Assembly: GCF_000955955.1 (NCBI RefSeq)
Contig: NZ_JYJG01000264.1
Span: forward strand, 1 to 6,787
Direction of reading: 5' to 3'
Source of the DNA: Lentzea aerocolonigenes
Lineage (GTDB): Bacteria; Actinomycetota; Actinomycetes; Mycobacteriales; Pseudonocardiaceae
DNA length: 6,787 nt
Part shown: positions 1-5,237 of the stretch, one piece after another
Layout: the number at the start of each line of letters is the position of its first letter
How positions within the stretch are numbered: the stretch's first letter is position 1
Notes under the pieces: model-generated
What the model was told of the DNA's origin: nothing
The model's database searches: none
The model's input: the letters and a program-made list of their open reading frames with translations, nothing else
Position numbers and translations under genes: made by a program

Positions 1-114
1 GCGTTCCGTGACGCCCAGCCGCTCGGCGAGCTGGTCAGCGGTCGTGCCGGGACGCGCTTGGAGGATCTCCAAGGCGCGTAGTGCCCGTGCGGTGGGGCTC
101 AGATCACTCGGCAC
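1..114 (-). CDS. WYL/YafY-type HTH transcriptional regulator, N-terminus only
   Basis: The 38 visible codons read leftward from GTG at 114 and run off the window. They begin VPSDLSPTARALRALEILQA and continue with RPGTTADQLAERLGVTER. This is the opening of the DeoR-like winged helix-turn-helix found in YafY/WYL-domain regulators: a first helix with ALEILQ, then the HTH core TADQLAERLGVTER, usually followed by a recognition helix and a ligand-sensing WYL domain, both outside the window. An in-frame TAA at 126-124 leaves GTG 114 as the only reasonable start. No Shine-Dalgarno lies at a useful distance, but TAACCT (126-121, minus strand) sits 6 nt before the GTG, so a leaderless mRNA is likely (inference). 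It is divergent from the hydrolase at 211 and may control it. The WYL domain itself is assumed, not seen. Confidence 0.8.
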   Translation of the reverse strand, partial: MPSDLSPTARALRALEILQARPGTTADQLAERLGVTER

Positions 115-210
115 TCGGGCAGGTTAGGCGATCACCCTCATGAACCGGAAGCAGATCGTCCGGAATTGGCCCTAGCGTGACGTGTCGACGCACTGCGAAA
201 GGGAAGAATC
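115..210. promoter_or_regulatory. Divergent promoter region, regulator / hydrolase
   Basis: This 96-bp gap separates two divergent genes. On the minus strand TAACCT (126-121) fits the actinobacterial -10 pattern TANNNT, with TTCCGG about 18 nt further upstream as a weak -35. Transcription would start at or beside the GTG at 114. On the plus strand TAGCGT (173-178) fits TANNNT for the hydrolase, without a convincing -35. The Shine-Dalgarno for the hydrolase is AGGGAAG about 5 nt before ATG 211. A regulator encoded next door often binds such a gap, but I see no clear long inverted repeat here. Confidence 0.4.
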
Positions 211-888
211 ATGGACGTCCTGCTCATCGCCGGCCTCTGGCTCGACGGATCCGCCTGGGACGACGTCGCGTCCGCACTCCGGTCACTCGGCCACCGCCCC
301 GTGCCGCTGACCCTGCCCAGGTCCGCCTCCGCCACGCTCGACGACCAGGTGGCGGCCGTGCTCACCGCCGTGGACGCGACCTCCGGCAAGCCAGTGGTGG
401 TCGGACATTCGGCCGCCTGCACCCTGGCGTGGCTGGCCGCGGACGCACGTCCGGACAAGATCTCCAAGGTCGTCCTCGTCGGCGGCTTCCCGGCCTCCGA
501 CGGGAAGCCCTACGCCGACTTCTTCGAGCTGCGCGACGGCGTCATGCCCTTCCCCGGCTGGGAGCCGTTCGAAGGACTGGACTCGGCCGACCTCGACGAG
601 GAAGCCAGGCGCGCGTTCGCCGCCGCCGCGATCCCTGTTCCTGGCGGTGTGGCCACGGGCGTCGTGCGGCTGACCGACGAGCGCCGCTTCGACGTGCCGG
701 TCGTGGTGATCTGCCCCGAGTTCACGCCGGCCCAGGCCGAGGAGTGGATCAACGCGGGCGACGTGCCCGAGCTCGCCAGGGTCAAGCATCTCGAGTTCGT
801 CGACCTCGACTCCGGCCACTGGCCCATGCACACCAAGCCGGCCGAACTCGCCCGGCTCCTCGCGTCGGCAGCTGTGGATCTGCCATGA
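211..888 (+). CDS. Alpha/beta-fold hydrolase
   Basis: A complete 225-residue single-domain alpha/beta hydrolase, cytoplasmic (no signal peptide). The N-terminal strand VLLIAGLWLDGSAWDDVA carries the HG/AG-type oxyanion-hole turn of the family. The nucleophile elbow is VVVGHSAACTL, putting Ser67 in G-H-S-A-A, with Ala where the textbook G-x-S-x-G has its last Gly. The C-terminal motif DSGHWPMHTKPAEL supplies the catalytic His203, the usual arrangement in small esterase/lipase-like members. The acid is less certain: strand VVVICPEF offers Glu170 at about the right place instead of Asp. The ATG start follows AGGGAAG at good spacing. The substrate cannot be told from sequence. The TGA overlaps the ATG of the PIN fragment (ATGA, 885-888), so the two were probably translationally coupled. 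Confidence 0.9.
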   Translation: MDVLLIAGLWLDGSAWDDVASALRSLGHRPVPLTLPRSASATLDDQVAAVLTAVDATSGKPVVVGHSAACTLAWLAADARPDKISKVVLVGGFPASDGKPYADFFELRDGVMPFPGWEPFEGLDSADLDEEARRAFAAAAIPVPGGVATGVVRLTDERRFDVPVVVICPEFTPAQAEEWINAGDVPELARVKHLEFVDLDSGHWPMHTKPAELARLLASAAVDLP

Positions 889-1085
889 CCAAGTACGTGA
901 TCGGTCCGGACGTGGCCGTTCGCCTGGCTCACGACCAGGCCGTGATCGGCGCCGGACACCAGCTCCTGGCCCCCGGTGTGTCGGCACGCAGCCGCTTCCA
1001 CATCAGGAGCGCGCCGATGTCCGACTTGCCGATGCTTCTCGTTGTCGAGACGCGCGCGGTGACCTCGGTCAGCACCTCGTCGTAG
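885..1085 (+). pseudogene. PIN-domain (VapC-like) toxin remnant, N-terminus only
   Basis: The ATG at 885 overlaps the hydrolase stop. The frame begins MTKYVIGPDVAVRLAHDQAV and reaches LLAP at residues 27-30. This is the characteristic start of actinobacterial PIN-domain ribonucleases, with Asp9 as the first metal-binding acidic residue. Intact proteins of this kind are about 130 residues and carry three more acidic residues; none of that remains. After the LLAP codons (ending at 974) the frame runs through the antisense of another gene (925-1159 on the other strand) and stops at 1085, giving a 66-residue chimera of which only about 30 residues are PIN sequence. It should not be an active nuclease. 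PIN assignment rests on recognising the N-terminal pattern; the truncation is visible from both sides of the junction. Confidence 0.7.
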
Positions 1086-1159
1086 GCGGCGGACGTCCGC
1101 CGGCCGTACGCGGCGCGTGCCGCCTCCAGCCGTGACCACTTCTCATCGTGATCAGGCAC
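929..1159 (-). pseudogene. Conserved actinobacterial hypothetical gene, 3' end deleted
   Basis: Leftward from GTG 1159 the frame reads VPDHDEKWSRLEAARAAY, then TSAAYDEVLTEV, SIGKSDIGALLMWKRLRADTP. It is a well-formed helical sequence that resembles a conserved hypothetical family seen in actinomycetes; I know no function for it. The coherent sequence ends with ADTP at about 974. Beyond that the frame reads antisense to the PIN fragment (ARSWCPAPITAWS) and stops at 929. Relatives as I recall them continue well past this point, so roughly the N-terminal 62 residues survive. GTG 1159 is preferred over GTG 1183 because GGTGG lies 7 nt upstream of it. One copy of the window's repeated palindromic motif lies 44 nt upstream. 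Expression is possible but a folded product is doubtful. Confidence 0.55.
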
Positions 1160-1203
1160 GTGCGAACCACCCGTGTTTGCCACGACCGCCAGCAGGCACG
1201 CTC

Positions 1204-1229
1204 AGAACATCCGCTCATGCCGAAGAGAG
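1204..1229. promoter_or_regulatory. Operator-like motif, copy 1 (degenerate)
   Basis: This stretch matches copy 2 (1700-1725) at 22 of 26 positions and contains the left arm CGCTCAT and spacer GCCG (1212-1222), but the right arm is AAGAGAG instead of ATGAGCG, so dyad symmetry is partly lost. It lies 44 nt upstream of the leftward start at 1159, in the same orientation as copies 2 and 3 relative to leftward genes. Confidence 0.4.
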
Positions 1230-1288
1230 TGCGGGGACCGATTCCGCGAACACGACTCAGCGGATACGGCGGTGCCTCAAGGCCTGGC

Positions 1289-1600
1289 TCAGCCTGTGCC
1301 GTTCTGCACCGGATAGTGGATGACGACCGCACCACCGGTGGCGTAGTTGGCGACATCGGCAGCCACCGCCTGGCCCTGCGGAGACGCCCTCGCCGCGGTC
1401 ATTGCCGCAGCGTCAGCGAACTCGGCCTCGAAGACCGCGAAGTACGGCGTCTGTCCCTGCGTCGCTGCCACCTCGAAGCTGTAGCGCCACGCGAGCACGC
1501 CCGGCATGCGCGTGACCAGCGGGAGGTGGTTGCTCACGTAGTAGTCGCGGAAGTGGTCGGGATCGGCAGGCTCCGGATACAGAACCACCAGCTTGTGCAC
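1289..1600 (-). CDS. EthD family protein (dimeric alpha/beta barrel)
   Basis: A 103-residue protein with the full EthD signature: opening strand KLVVLYPEPADPDHFRDYY, then HLPLVTRMPGVLAW, followed by YFAVFEAEFADAAAM and a closing strand GGAVVIHYP. Length and order match EthD/ferredoxin-like (DABB) proteins. These form dimers and are linked with ring-modifying or degradative chemistry and with polyketide pathways; the founding EthD is needed for ETBE degradation but its reaction is not established. I chose GTG 1600 over GTG 1603 because GGAGG (1610-1606) is 5 nt from the former and only 2 nt from the latter. It is cytoplasmic and appears monocistronic. A palindromic motif and a TANNNT box (TAGGGT, 1675-1670) lie upstream, so it is probably regulated. 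No partner enzyme is adjacent. Confidence 0.9.
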   Translation of the reverse strand: MHKLVVLYPEPADPDHFRDYYVSNHLPLVTRMPGVLAWRYSFEVAATQGQTPYFAVFEAEFADAAAMTAARASPQGQAVAADVANYATGGAVVIHYPVQNGTG

Positions 1601-1669
1601 CACAACCTCCGTTCAGCGGCGAGCGACCACAACATCCGGGAGATCTCAGGCCGCCGCCGTACCGGCACC

Positions 1670-1675
1670 ACCCTA
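1670..1675 (-). promoter_or_regulatory. Probable -10 box of the EthD gene
   Basis: On the minus strand TAGGGT fits TANNNT. With a 17-nt spacer the -35 would fall at 1698-1693, inside the CATGAGCG arm of operator copy 2, so a bound protein would block or contact RNA polymerase. The leader would be about 60 nt. The -35 itself is not consensus. Confidence 0.35.
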
Positions 1676-1693
1676 AAGGCACACGACAAGGAG

Positions 1694-1725
1694 CATGAGC
1701 GAATATCCGCTCATGCCGATGAGCG
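1694..1725. promoter_or_regulatory. Operator-like motif, copy 2: two interleaved palindromes
   Basis: Three half-sites follow one another: CATGAGCG (1694-1701), CGCTCATG (1708-1715) and ATGAGCG (1719-1725). The first pair forms a perfect 8-bp inverted repeat with a 6-nt spacer. The second and third form a perfect 7-bp inverted repeat with spacer GCCG, identical over 18 bp to 5481-5498. The TGAGCG-N6-CGCTCA layout resembles operators of TetR-type or other dimeric HTH regulators (inference). It lies about 95 nt upstream of the EthD start and overlaps the predicted -35. Confidence 0.6.
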
Positions 1726-1844
1726 GTCACCTCGCAACCTGGCGCAGACCTCAACGGGCAGTCGTACCCGCCGGGCGGCGGTCCACCGAGCGCGGTAGCT
1801 GAGGTTCAACCGCGCGTTTGATGTGCGGTCCGTGCGCTGCTGGT

Positions 1845-1850
1845 TAGCGT
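1845..1850 (+). promoter_or_regulatory. Possible -10 box of the secreted-protein gene
   Basis: TAGCGT fits TANNNT and lies 28 nt upstream of the ATG at 1879, leaving room for a short leader with the strong AGGGGGAAACC ribosome site. The only TTGA-like -35 (1818-1823) is 21 nt away, which is too far, so this is a weak call. Confidence 0.25.
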
Positions 1851-1878
1851 TGCGACACCATCAAATCAGGGGGAAACC

Positions 1879-2346
1879 ATGAAACGCACAGTGATCGTGT
1901 TGACCGCGGCACTGGGACTGGTGGGCGCCGCATCCGGGGTGGCGAGCGCACACGAGACCGACGACTGGATGCGCTCACCCGACGCCCCTGGCGCCTACGG
2001 GTACAGCTATTACGGGGTCGCGTCGAGCCATGTCGGCGGCGTCTACCAGCAGGTGAACGCGTGGAAAGTCGGCAACTACTGGGCGTTCGACGCGTTCGTG
2101 GAGGACACCCGCACCGACGGCTACTGCGGGACCATCCAGGTCGCCTACACCTACGGTGCCCAGCCGAGTGATCACTGGCACTACCGGACTGTCCCGGTGC
2201 ACGACTGTTCCACCAACGGCACTGGAGTGTCCAATGGGTACTTCTACAGCCTTGACGAGTTCAGGAACCTCCGGTCCCGCGCCTGCCACGCGGACACGTC
2301 CGGGAAGATCGTCGAGTGTGAGACGAACTTTCACGTGATCGGCTGA
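1879..2346 (+). CDS. Secreted four-cysteine protein of unknown function
   Basis: The 155-residue product starts with a clear Sec signal peptide: positive MKR, a hydrophobic core (residues 4-20) and ASA|H cleavage after Ala24. The mature part is about 131 residues, rich in Tyr, Trp, His and Gly, with little hydrophobic sequence, so it should be released rather than anchored. Four cysteines (83, 110, 136, 147) would allow two disulphides. The segments GYCGTIQVAYTY, HWHYRTVPVHDC and RACHADTSGKIVECETNFHV alternate like beta strands, suggesting a small beta-sandwich. I do not recognise the family beyond the general type of small secreted actinobacterial proteins. A strong ribosome site (AGGGGG, 7-8 nt upstream) fixes the start. 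The YdeI-like gene follows after 24 nt and may be co-transcribed, though the functions look unrelated. Confidence 0.85.
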   Translation: MKRTVIVLTAALGLVGAASGVASAHETDDWMRSPDAPGAYGYSYYGVASSHVGGVYQQVNAWKVGNYWAFDAFVEDTRTDGYCGTIQVAYTYGAQPSDHWHYRTVPVHDCSTNGTGVSNGYFYSLDEFRNLRSRACHADTSGKIVECETNFHVIG

Positions 2347-2363
2347 GCCGCGGACTAGCTCAG
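2343..2363 (+). other. Small hairpin across stop codon and next ribosome site
   Basis: CTGAGC (2343-2348) and GCTCAG (2358-2363) form a 6-bp stem with a 9-nt loop. It includes the stop of the secreted-protein gene and the first bases of the AGGAG (2362-2366) that serves the next gene. It is too weak and lacks the T-run of an intrinsic terminator. It could mask the ribosome site until ribosomes reach the stop, or be chance. Confidence 0.25.
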
Positions 2364-2370
2364 GAGACCG

Positions 2371-2619
2371 ATGCACCGGGTCGAGGTCGTGCTGGCTCCG
2401 GAAGGCCCGCAGCGCGCCGACCTCGCCGAGGACATCGCGGCCGCGCTCGACGCCGCACCGGCGGCTGCCGCGTTCTTCGACTCGCTCGCCCAGTTCTACC
2501 GCCGCGCCTACCTGCGCTGGATCGACGGCACCAAACGCCGTCCGGAACTGCGCGCGGCCCGGATCGCCGAAGTGGTCGACCTGCTGAGCGCCGGGATCAA
2601 GCAGCGGCCCAAGACCTGA
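2371..2619 (+). CDS. YdeI/OmpD-associated-type C-terminal domain protein, short
   Basis: The 82 residues match the C-terminal helical domain of YdeI/OmpD-associated proteins: a last strand of the preceding domain (HRVEVVL), then LAEDIAAALDAAPAAAAFFD, SLAQFYRRAYLRWIDGTKR and ELRAARIAEVVDLLSAG. Family members are usually about 140-200 residues, with an N-terminal DUF1905-like barrel or other domain that is missing here. The ATG has a good ribosome site (AGGAG, 4 nt away), and an in-frame TAG 15-17 nt upstream rules out a longer N-terminus in this frame. It is therefore either a natural stand-alone version or a truncated copy that has acquired a start. E. coli YdeI is linked to peptide resistance, but the biochemical role is unknown. 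It converges on the DUF4082 gene with only 21 nt between stops. Confidence 0.75.
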   Translation: MHRVEVVLAPEGPQRADLAEDIAAALDAAPAAAAFFDSLAQFYRRAYLRWIDGTKRRPELRAARIAEVVDLLSAGIKQRPKT

Positions 2620-2640
2620 CGGAGAAAGTGCGGCTGCGCC

Positions 2641-3492
2641 TCAGGACACGAAAGACGGGTAGATCGTGTAGTTGCTGTGGTGCCACGTGTCGGTCGGGAA
2701 CCCGCCGCCTTCGCCGTAGTGGTAGACGCCCGCGTCGGCGCGCACGATGTACGGCGCGTGGAACAAGGTGCCGGTGTAGAAGTCCTCGCTCGCCTGGTAG
2801 CCGCCTTCGGGCGTGTAGTACGAAACCACGTAGTCGATGCCTGGCTGTGCCTGGACCGGAGGGGTGATCGCCGCGGACGTGTAGCGGGTTGTCGCTGCTG
2901 GCTCGACGTGCTCGTGCAGCAGCGTGCCGCCTGGTCCCCAGACTCGGATCGTGACCGGGCCCCGGTACGTCCCTCGCCGGAAGGTGACCCCGTTCAGCGA
3001 GCCGGGCCGGTCGACCGCGAACCGCACACCCAGCTCCACTGGAACCGCGTCCATGTCGTCGTGCGGGAGTTCGGACTCGCGGAAGGTGCACGGGCAGTAG
3101 ATCGGCGCGAGAGAGCTGGGTGTGCCGACGTGGAACGTGCGCGGTGGACTGATGTCGCCGAGTTCGCCGTTGTACCAGCCCCGCATGCGGAAGACGACGT
3201 CGCCGGACTGCACGGGCGTGAACAGGTAGCGCCACGAGCCGTTGCTGTTGATATCGGCCTCGGCCCAGGTCACGCCGTCGTCGAAAGTCAGCTCGACGCC
3301 GTGGGCCGGAGTCCCCTCCCCCACATAGGAGAACCCGGTGATCAGAACAGGTTCGCCCACTTCGGCACTCGCACCCACCGATGGCGCGTAGACCACGTGC
3401 CACGGCGCGTTCGACGCCATCGCCGCCGACGCGCCGGACACAACCAGGCTGACTGCCGCGAGGACCGCCATCCACCTCGACAAGCGACGCAT
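2641..3492 (-). CDS. Secreted Ig-like + DUF4082 domain protein
   Basis: A 283-residue exported protein. Residues 1-27 form a signal peptide (RRLSRW, then a hydrophobic core, cleavage near ASA or AMA). Residues 40-122 form an Ig/fibronectin-like beta domain: VLITGFSYVGEGTPAHGVEL, DDGVTWAEAD, WRYLFTPVQSGDVVFRMRGW, ending PRTFHVG; the pattern resembles the dimerisation domain of Mo-cofactor oxidoreductases. Residues 128-283 match DUF4082: an opening IYCPCTF, then PVELGVRFAVDRPGSLNGVTF, a G-rich turn VWGPGGTLL, IDYVVSYYTPEGGY, GVYHYGEGGGFPTDTW and the closing SNYTIYPSF. DUF4082 is found in extracellular, often carbohydrate- or polymer-related multidomain proteins, but its activity is unknown. Two cysteines (133, 135) sit in a C-P-C. 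The start at 3492 has GGGAG 5 nt upstream; the frame is open 22 codons further, without a ribosome site or signal-peptide logic. Confidence 0.85.
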   Translation of the reverse strand: MRRLSRWMAVLAAVSLVVSGASAAMASNAPWHVVYAPSVGASAEVGEPVLITGFSYVGEGTPAHGVELTFDDGVTWAEADINSNGSWRYLFTPVQSGDVVFRMRGWYNGELGDISPPRTFHVGTPSSLAPIYCPCTFRESELPHDDMDAVPVELGVRFAVDRPGSLNGVTFRRGTYRGPVTIRVWGPGGTLLHEHVEPAATTRYTSAAITPPVQAQPGIDYVVSYYTPEGGYQASEDFYTGTLFHAPYIVRADAGVYHYGEGGGFPTDTWHHSNYTIYPSFVS

Positions 3493-3518
3493 CCGCTCTC
3501 CCCCAAGGCATTCGAACC

Positions 3519-3537
3519 GGGGCAGCCTTCCTGCCCC
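3519..3537 (-). other. Hairpin in the leader of the DUF4082 gene
   Basis: GGGGCAG (3519-3525) and CTGCCCC (3531-3537) form a 7-bp G/C stem with a 5-nt loop, about 27 nt upstream of the DUF4082 start on the minus strand. There is no T-run. It could stabilise the mRNA 5' end or terminate read-through from the cyclase gene; otherwise the 3493-3674 gap shows no clear promoter. Confidence 0.3.
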
Positions 3538-3674
3538 CTGCCCTCCGCATCGCCCCACACCGGCTCCGCGCTACGCGCACAACCGATTTCCCGCCAAGCA
3601 GCCCCACAACGCGAGACCAGACGGCCTGATCCTGTTACGTCGCAAGGCTCCGGCCGCCTCCCTCCGGACTTGCG

Positions 3675-4500
3675 TCAGTCCAGGGCGGCACCCGGCGGGA
3701 TCATGCCGAAGACGGTCGCGGTCGAACCCGCGCCCTTGCGGTTGATCGGGCCGCCGGCGAGGACCCACGCACCGGTGGCCGGGAGTTTGCGCAGGTTCGC
3801 CAGGATCTCCAGGCTGATCCGGCGGCGCTGGTACACCAGCTTGGACACGGTGTACGTCTCCTCGGTGCCGACGTCCGGGCTGAACGTGTCGGTGCCGGTG
3901 CCACCGCGGCGTCCGAGCCGCCCGGTGTCGATCAGCGCCGACCCGCCCCTGCCCCGCCGGGATCGAGAATCCGGGCTGGTGCGGCACGCCGTCGGCGTCG
4001 AGGTTCGGGTACGCCGGCGTGCCCCACTTCGCGTCCCAGCCGGTCCAGAGCACGACCATCGAGCCGTTGGGGATGCGGCCGTGTTTGCGCTCCCACGCCT
4101 TGATGTCGTCGATGGTGACGGCGTAGTCGGCGTTCGCGGCCGCCCGGTCCCGGATGTCGATCTTCACCGCGGGCAGGAACAGATCCGCCGGGTCCATGTC
4201 GTCGGCGAGCGCCTCACCGGTGTTGAAGTGTCCCGGCGCGCCCCAGTGCGTGCCGGTGTGCTCGCCCTCGCGGACGAACTGGAGGTAGTAGCCGTCGTCG
4301 GGGATCGTCGCGATGGTCTCCAGGGTGAACGCGGGATCGCCGGGGAACACGTTGGTCGTCGCCGGATCGTTGACGTGCGACAGGTTCACCAGGTTCAGCT
4401 GATCCAGCCGGATGGACGGGGTCGCGGCCTGTGCGGGCGACGACAGCGCGCCGAACAGCCCCGCCACGCCCGCGGCGAGCACCCTTCGTCTCCGTGGCAT
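3675..4500 (-). pseudogene. Exported cyclase-family (kynurenine formamidase-like) enzyme, frame broken once
   Basis: From ATG 4500 the first frame gives a signal peptide with an arginine cluster (PRRRRVLAAG, Tat-like) and cleavage near AQA|A (residue 25). The cyclase-family body follows: NLVNLSHVNDP, then the metal motif HTGTHWGAPGHF (81-92), IDDIKAWERKHG, VVLWTGWDAKWG and GVPHQPGFSIPA (to residue 182). The continuation lies in another frame and is unmistakable: LIDTGRLGRRGGTGTDTFSP, then TYTVSKLVYQRRRISLEIL, ATGAWVLAGGP, and TATVFGMIPPGAALD to the TGA at 3675. Removing one base in the G/C-rich stretch 3933-3960 joins the halves into about 274 residues, the normal length. Family enzymes hydrolyse N-formyl or cyclic amides and use metal. 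The usual D of HxGTHxDxPxH is G here. The break may be a real mutation or a sequence error. AGGGG precedes the ATG. Confidence 0.8.
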
Positions 4501-4515
4501 GCGATCCCCTTTCGC

Positions 4516-4541
4516 AGAAGCCGCGCCGGCGTGCGGCTTCT
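4516..4541 (-). terminator. Hairpin after the membrane-protein gene, just before the cyclase ribosome site
   Basis: AGAAGCCGC (4516-4524) and GCGGCTTCT (4533-4541) form a perfect 9-bp stem with an 8-nt loop. On the minus strand it starts 9 nt after the stop of the membrane-protein gene and ends only 15 nt before the cyclase ATG, close to its AGGGG. No T-run follows, as is common for actinobacterial terminators. It could end the upstream transcript or sit in the cyclase leader. Confidence 0.5.
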
Positions 4542-4550
4542 ACGGTGATA

Positions 4551-5189
4551 TCACCTGGAAGGGCGGCGGCGTGAGGATTCGCTTCGAACAAGGATGTCCA
4601 CGACGTCGCACGCCAGGCCGGCCAGTTCGCCGACCTGTCCGGCGAGGTCCATGTCGGTGAAGGTGAAGCACGCGACGCCGTCGGCGATGTCCACGGCGGG
4701 CTGGTTCGGCTTGAGCCGGGCGAGAACCTTCTTCTCGGCGTCTCCCGCCACCAACGGCGCCAGGCCGCCCGACGTCACGTACCCCCAGGATGCCCGGGGC
4801 GGGTCCATCCGCAGGTCTCCGCGCAGTTCCGGCACGTCCACCGCCACCACGAGACCCAGGACGGTGACTTCTCCGAAGGGAACGCTTTGATAGTGGCCAG
4901 CGGGCTCCGTCGAGGAGAAGACAGCGGCTCGCACGGTCCGCCCTCCACGGGTTCCCGCCACCGCCGCGCGCCGCATCCGTTCCAGGGCACTGATCCGCCC
5001 CGCCGGCACGTCTTCCTCGTCGGGCACCAGCCGCCAGCCGGGCTCGCCCGCCTGCCGCTGAAACGCTGCGGCGGCCGCCCTGACGGTACGGAGCAGCACG
5101 GAACGCTGGCCCGCCTTGACGATCGAGTACAAGACTCCCATGATCAGGAAGAAGACCCCGAAAATGAGCACGAACCGCAGCAGATCCAC
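4551..5189 (-). CDS. Membrane-anchored protein of unknown function
   Basis: A 212-residue protein. Residues 3-24 (LLRFVLIFGVFFLIMGVLYS) form a single N-terminal transmembrane helix, followed by a basic stretch (KAGQRSVLLRTVRAA) that would place the rest in the cytoplasm. The soluble part is an alpha/beta-looking domain: GWRLVPDEEDVP, RGGRTVRAAVFSST, GEVTVLGLVVAVDVPELRGD, WGYVTSGGLAPLVAGD, VDIADGVACFTFTDMDLAGQ and ACDVVDILV. I see no catalytic or binding motif and do not recognise a family. GTG 5189 is chosen because GGAGGA (5198-5193) lies 3 nt upstream and the transmembrane helix starts at once. It is followed by a strong hairpin and then the cyclase gene in the same direction. Confidence 0.75.
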   Translation of the reverse strand: MDLLRFVLIFGVFFLIMGVLYSIVKAGQRSVLLRTVRAAAAAFQRQAGEPGWRLVPDEEDVPAGRISALERMRRAAVAGTRGGRTVRAAVFSSTEPAGHYQSVPFGEVTVLGLVVAVDVPELRGDLRMDPPRASWGYVTSGGLAPLVAGDAEKKVLARLKPNQPAVDIADGVACFTFTDMDLAGQVGELAGLACDVVDILVRSESSRRRPSR

Positions 5190-5237
5190 GCGTCCTCCGA
5201 GGAACAGTCGCCCGGCTCCCCGGCGGTGGGAAGCCCC

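Noticed and set aside
283..987. Leftward open frames opposite the hydrolase and right of it
   Set aside because: They mirror the hydrolase codons and give Arg/Gly/His-rich nonsense; the hydrolase motifs decide the strand.
885..1159. An intact toxin-antitoxin module
   Set aside because: The PIN part keeps only its first 30 residues and one acidic residue, and the facing gene is also truncated and does not resemble an antitoxin.
1148..1798. A 216-codon rightward frame across the EthD gene
   Set aside because: Antisense to EthD and passing through the operator motif; Arg/His-rich with no domain.
2677..4548. A rightward reading frame of 623 codons across the DUF4082 and cyclase genes
   Set aside because: It is antisense to two recognised genes. 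Its translation is Arg/Pro/Val-rich without domain structure, and it stays open only because of G/C-rich codon use on the other strand.
4544..4555. Perfect 12-bp palindrome GGTGATATCACC
   Set aside because: It overlaps the stop of the membrane-protein gene, occurs once, and is not near a promoter; probably chance beside the 9-bp hairpin.
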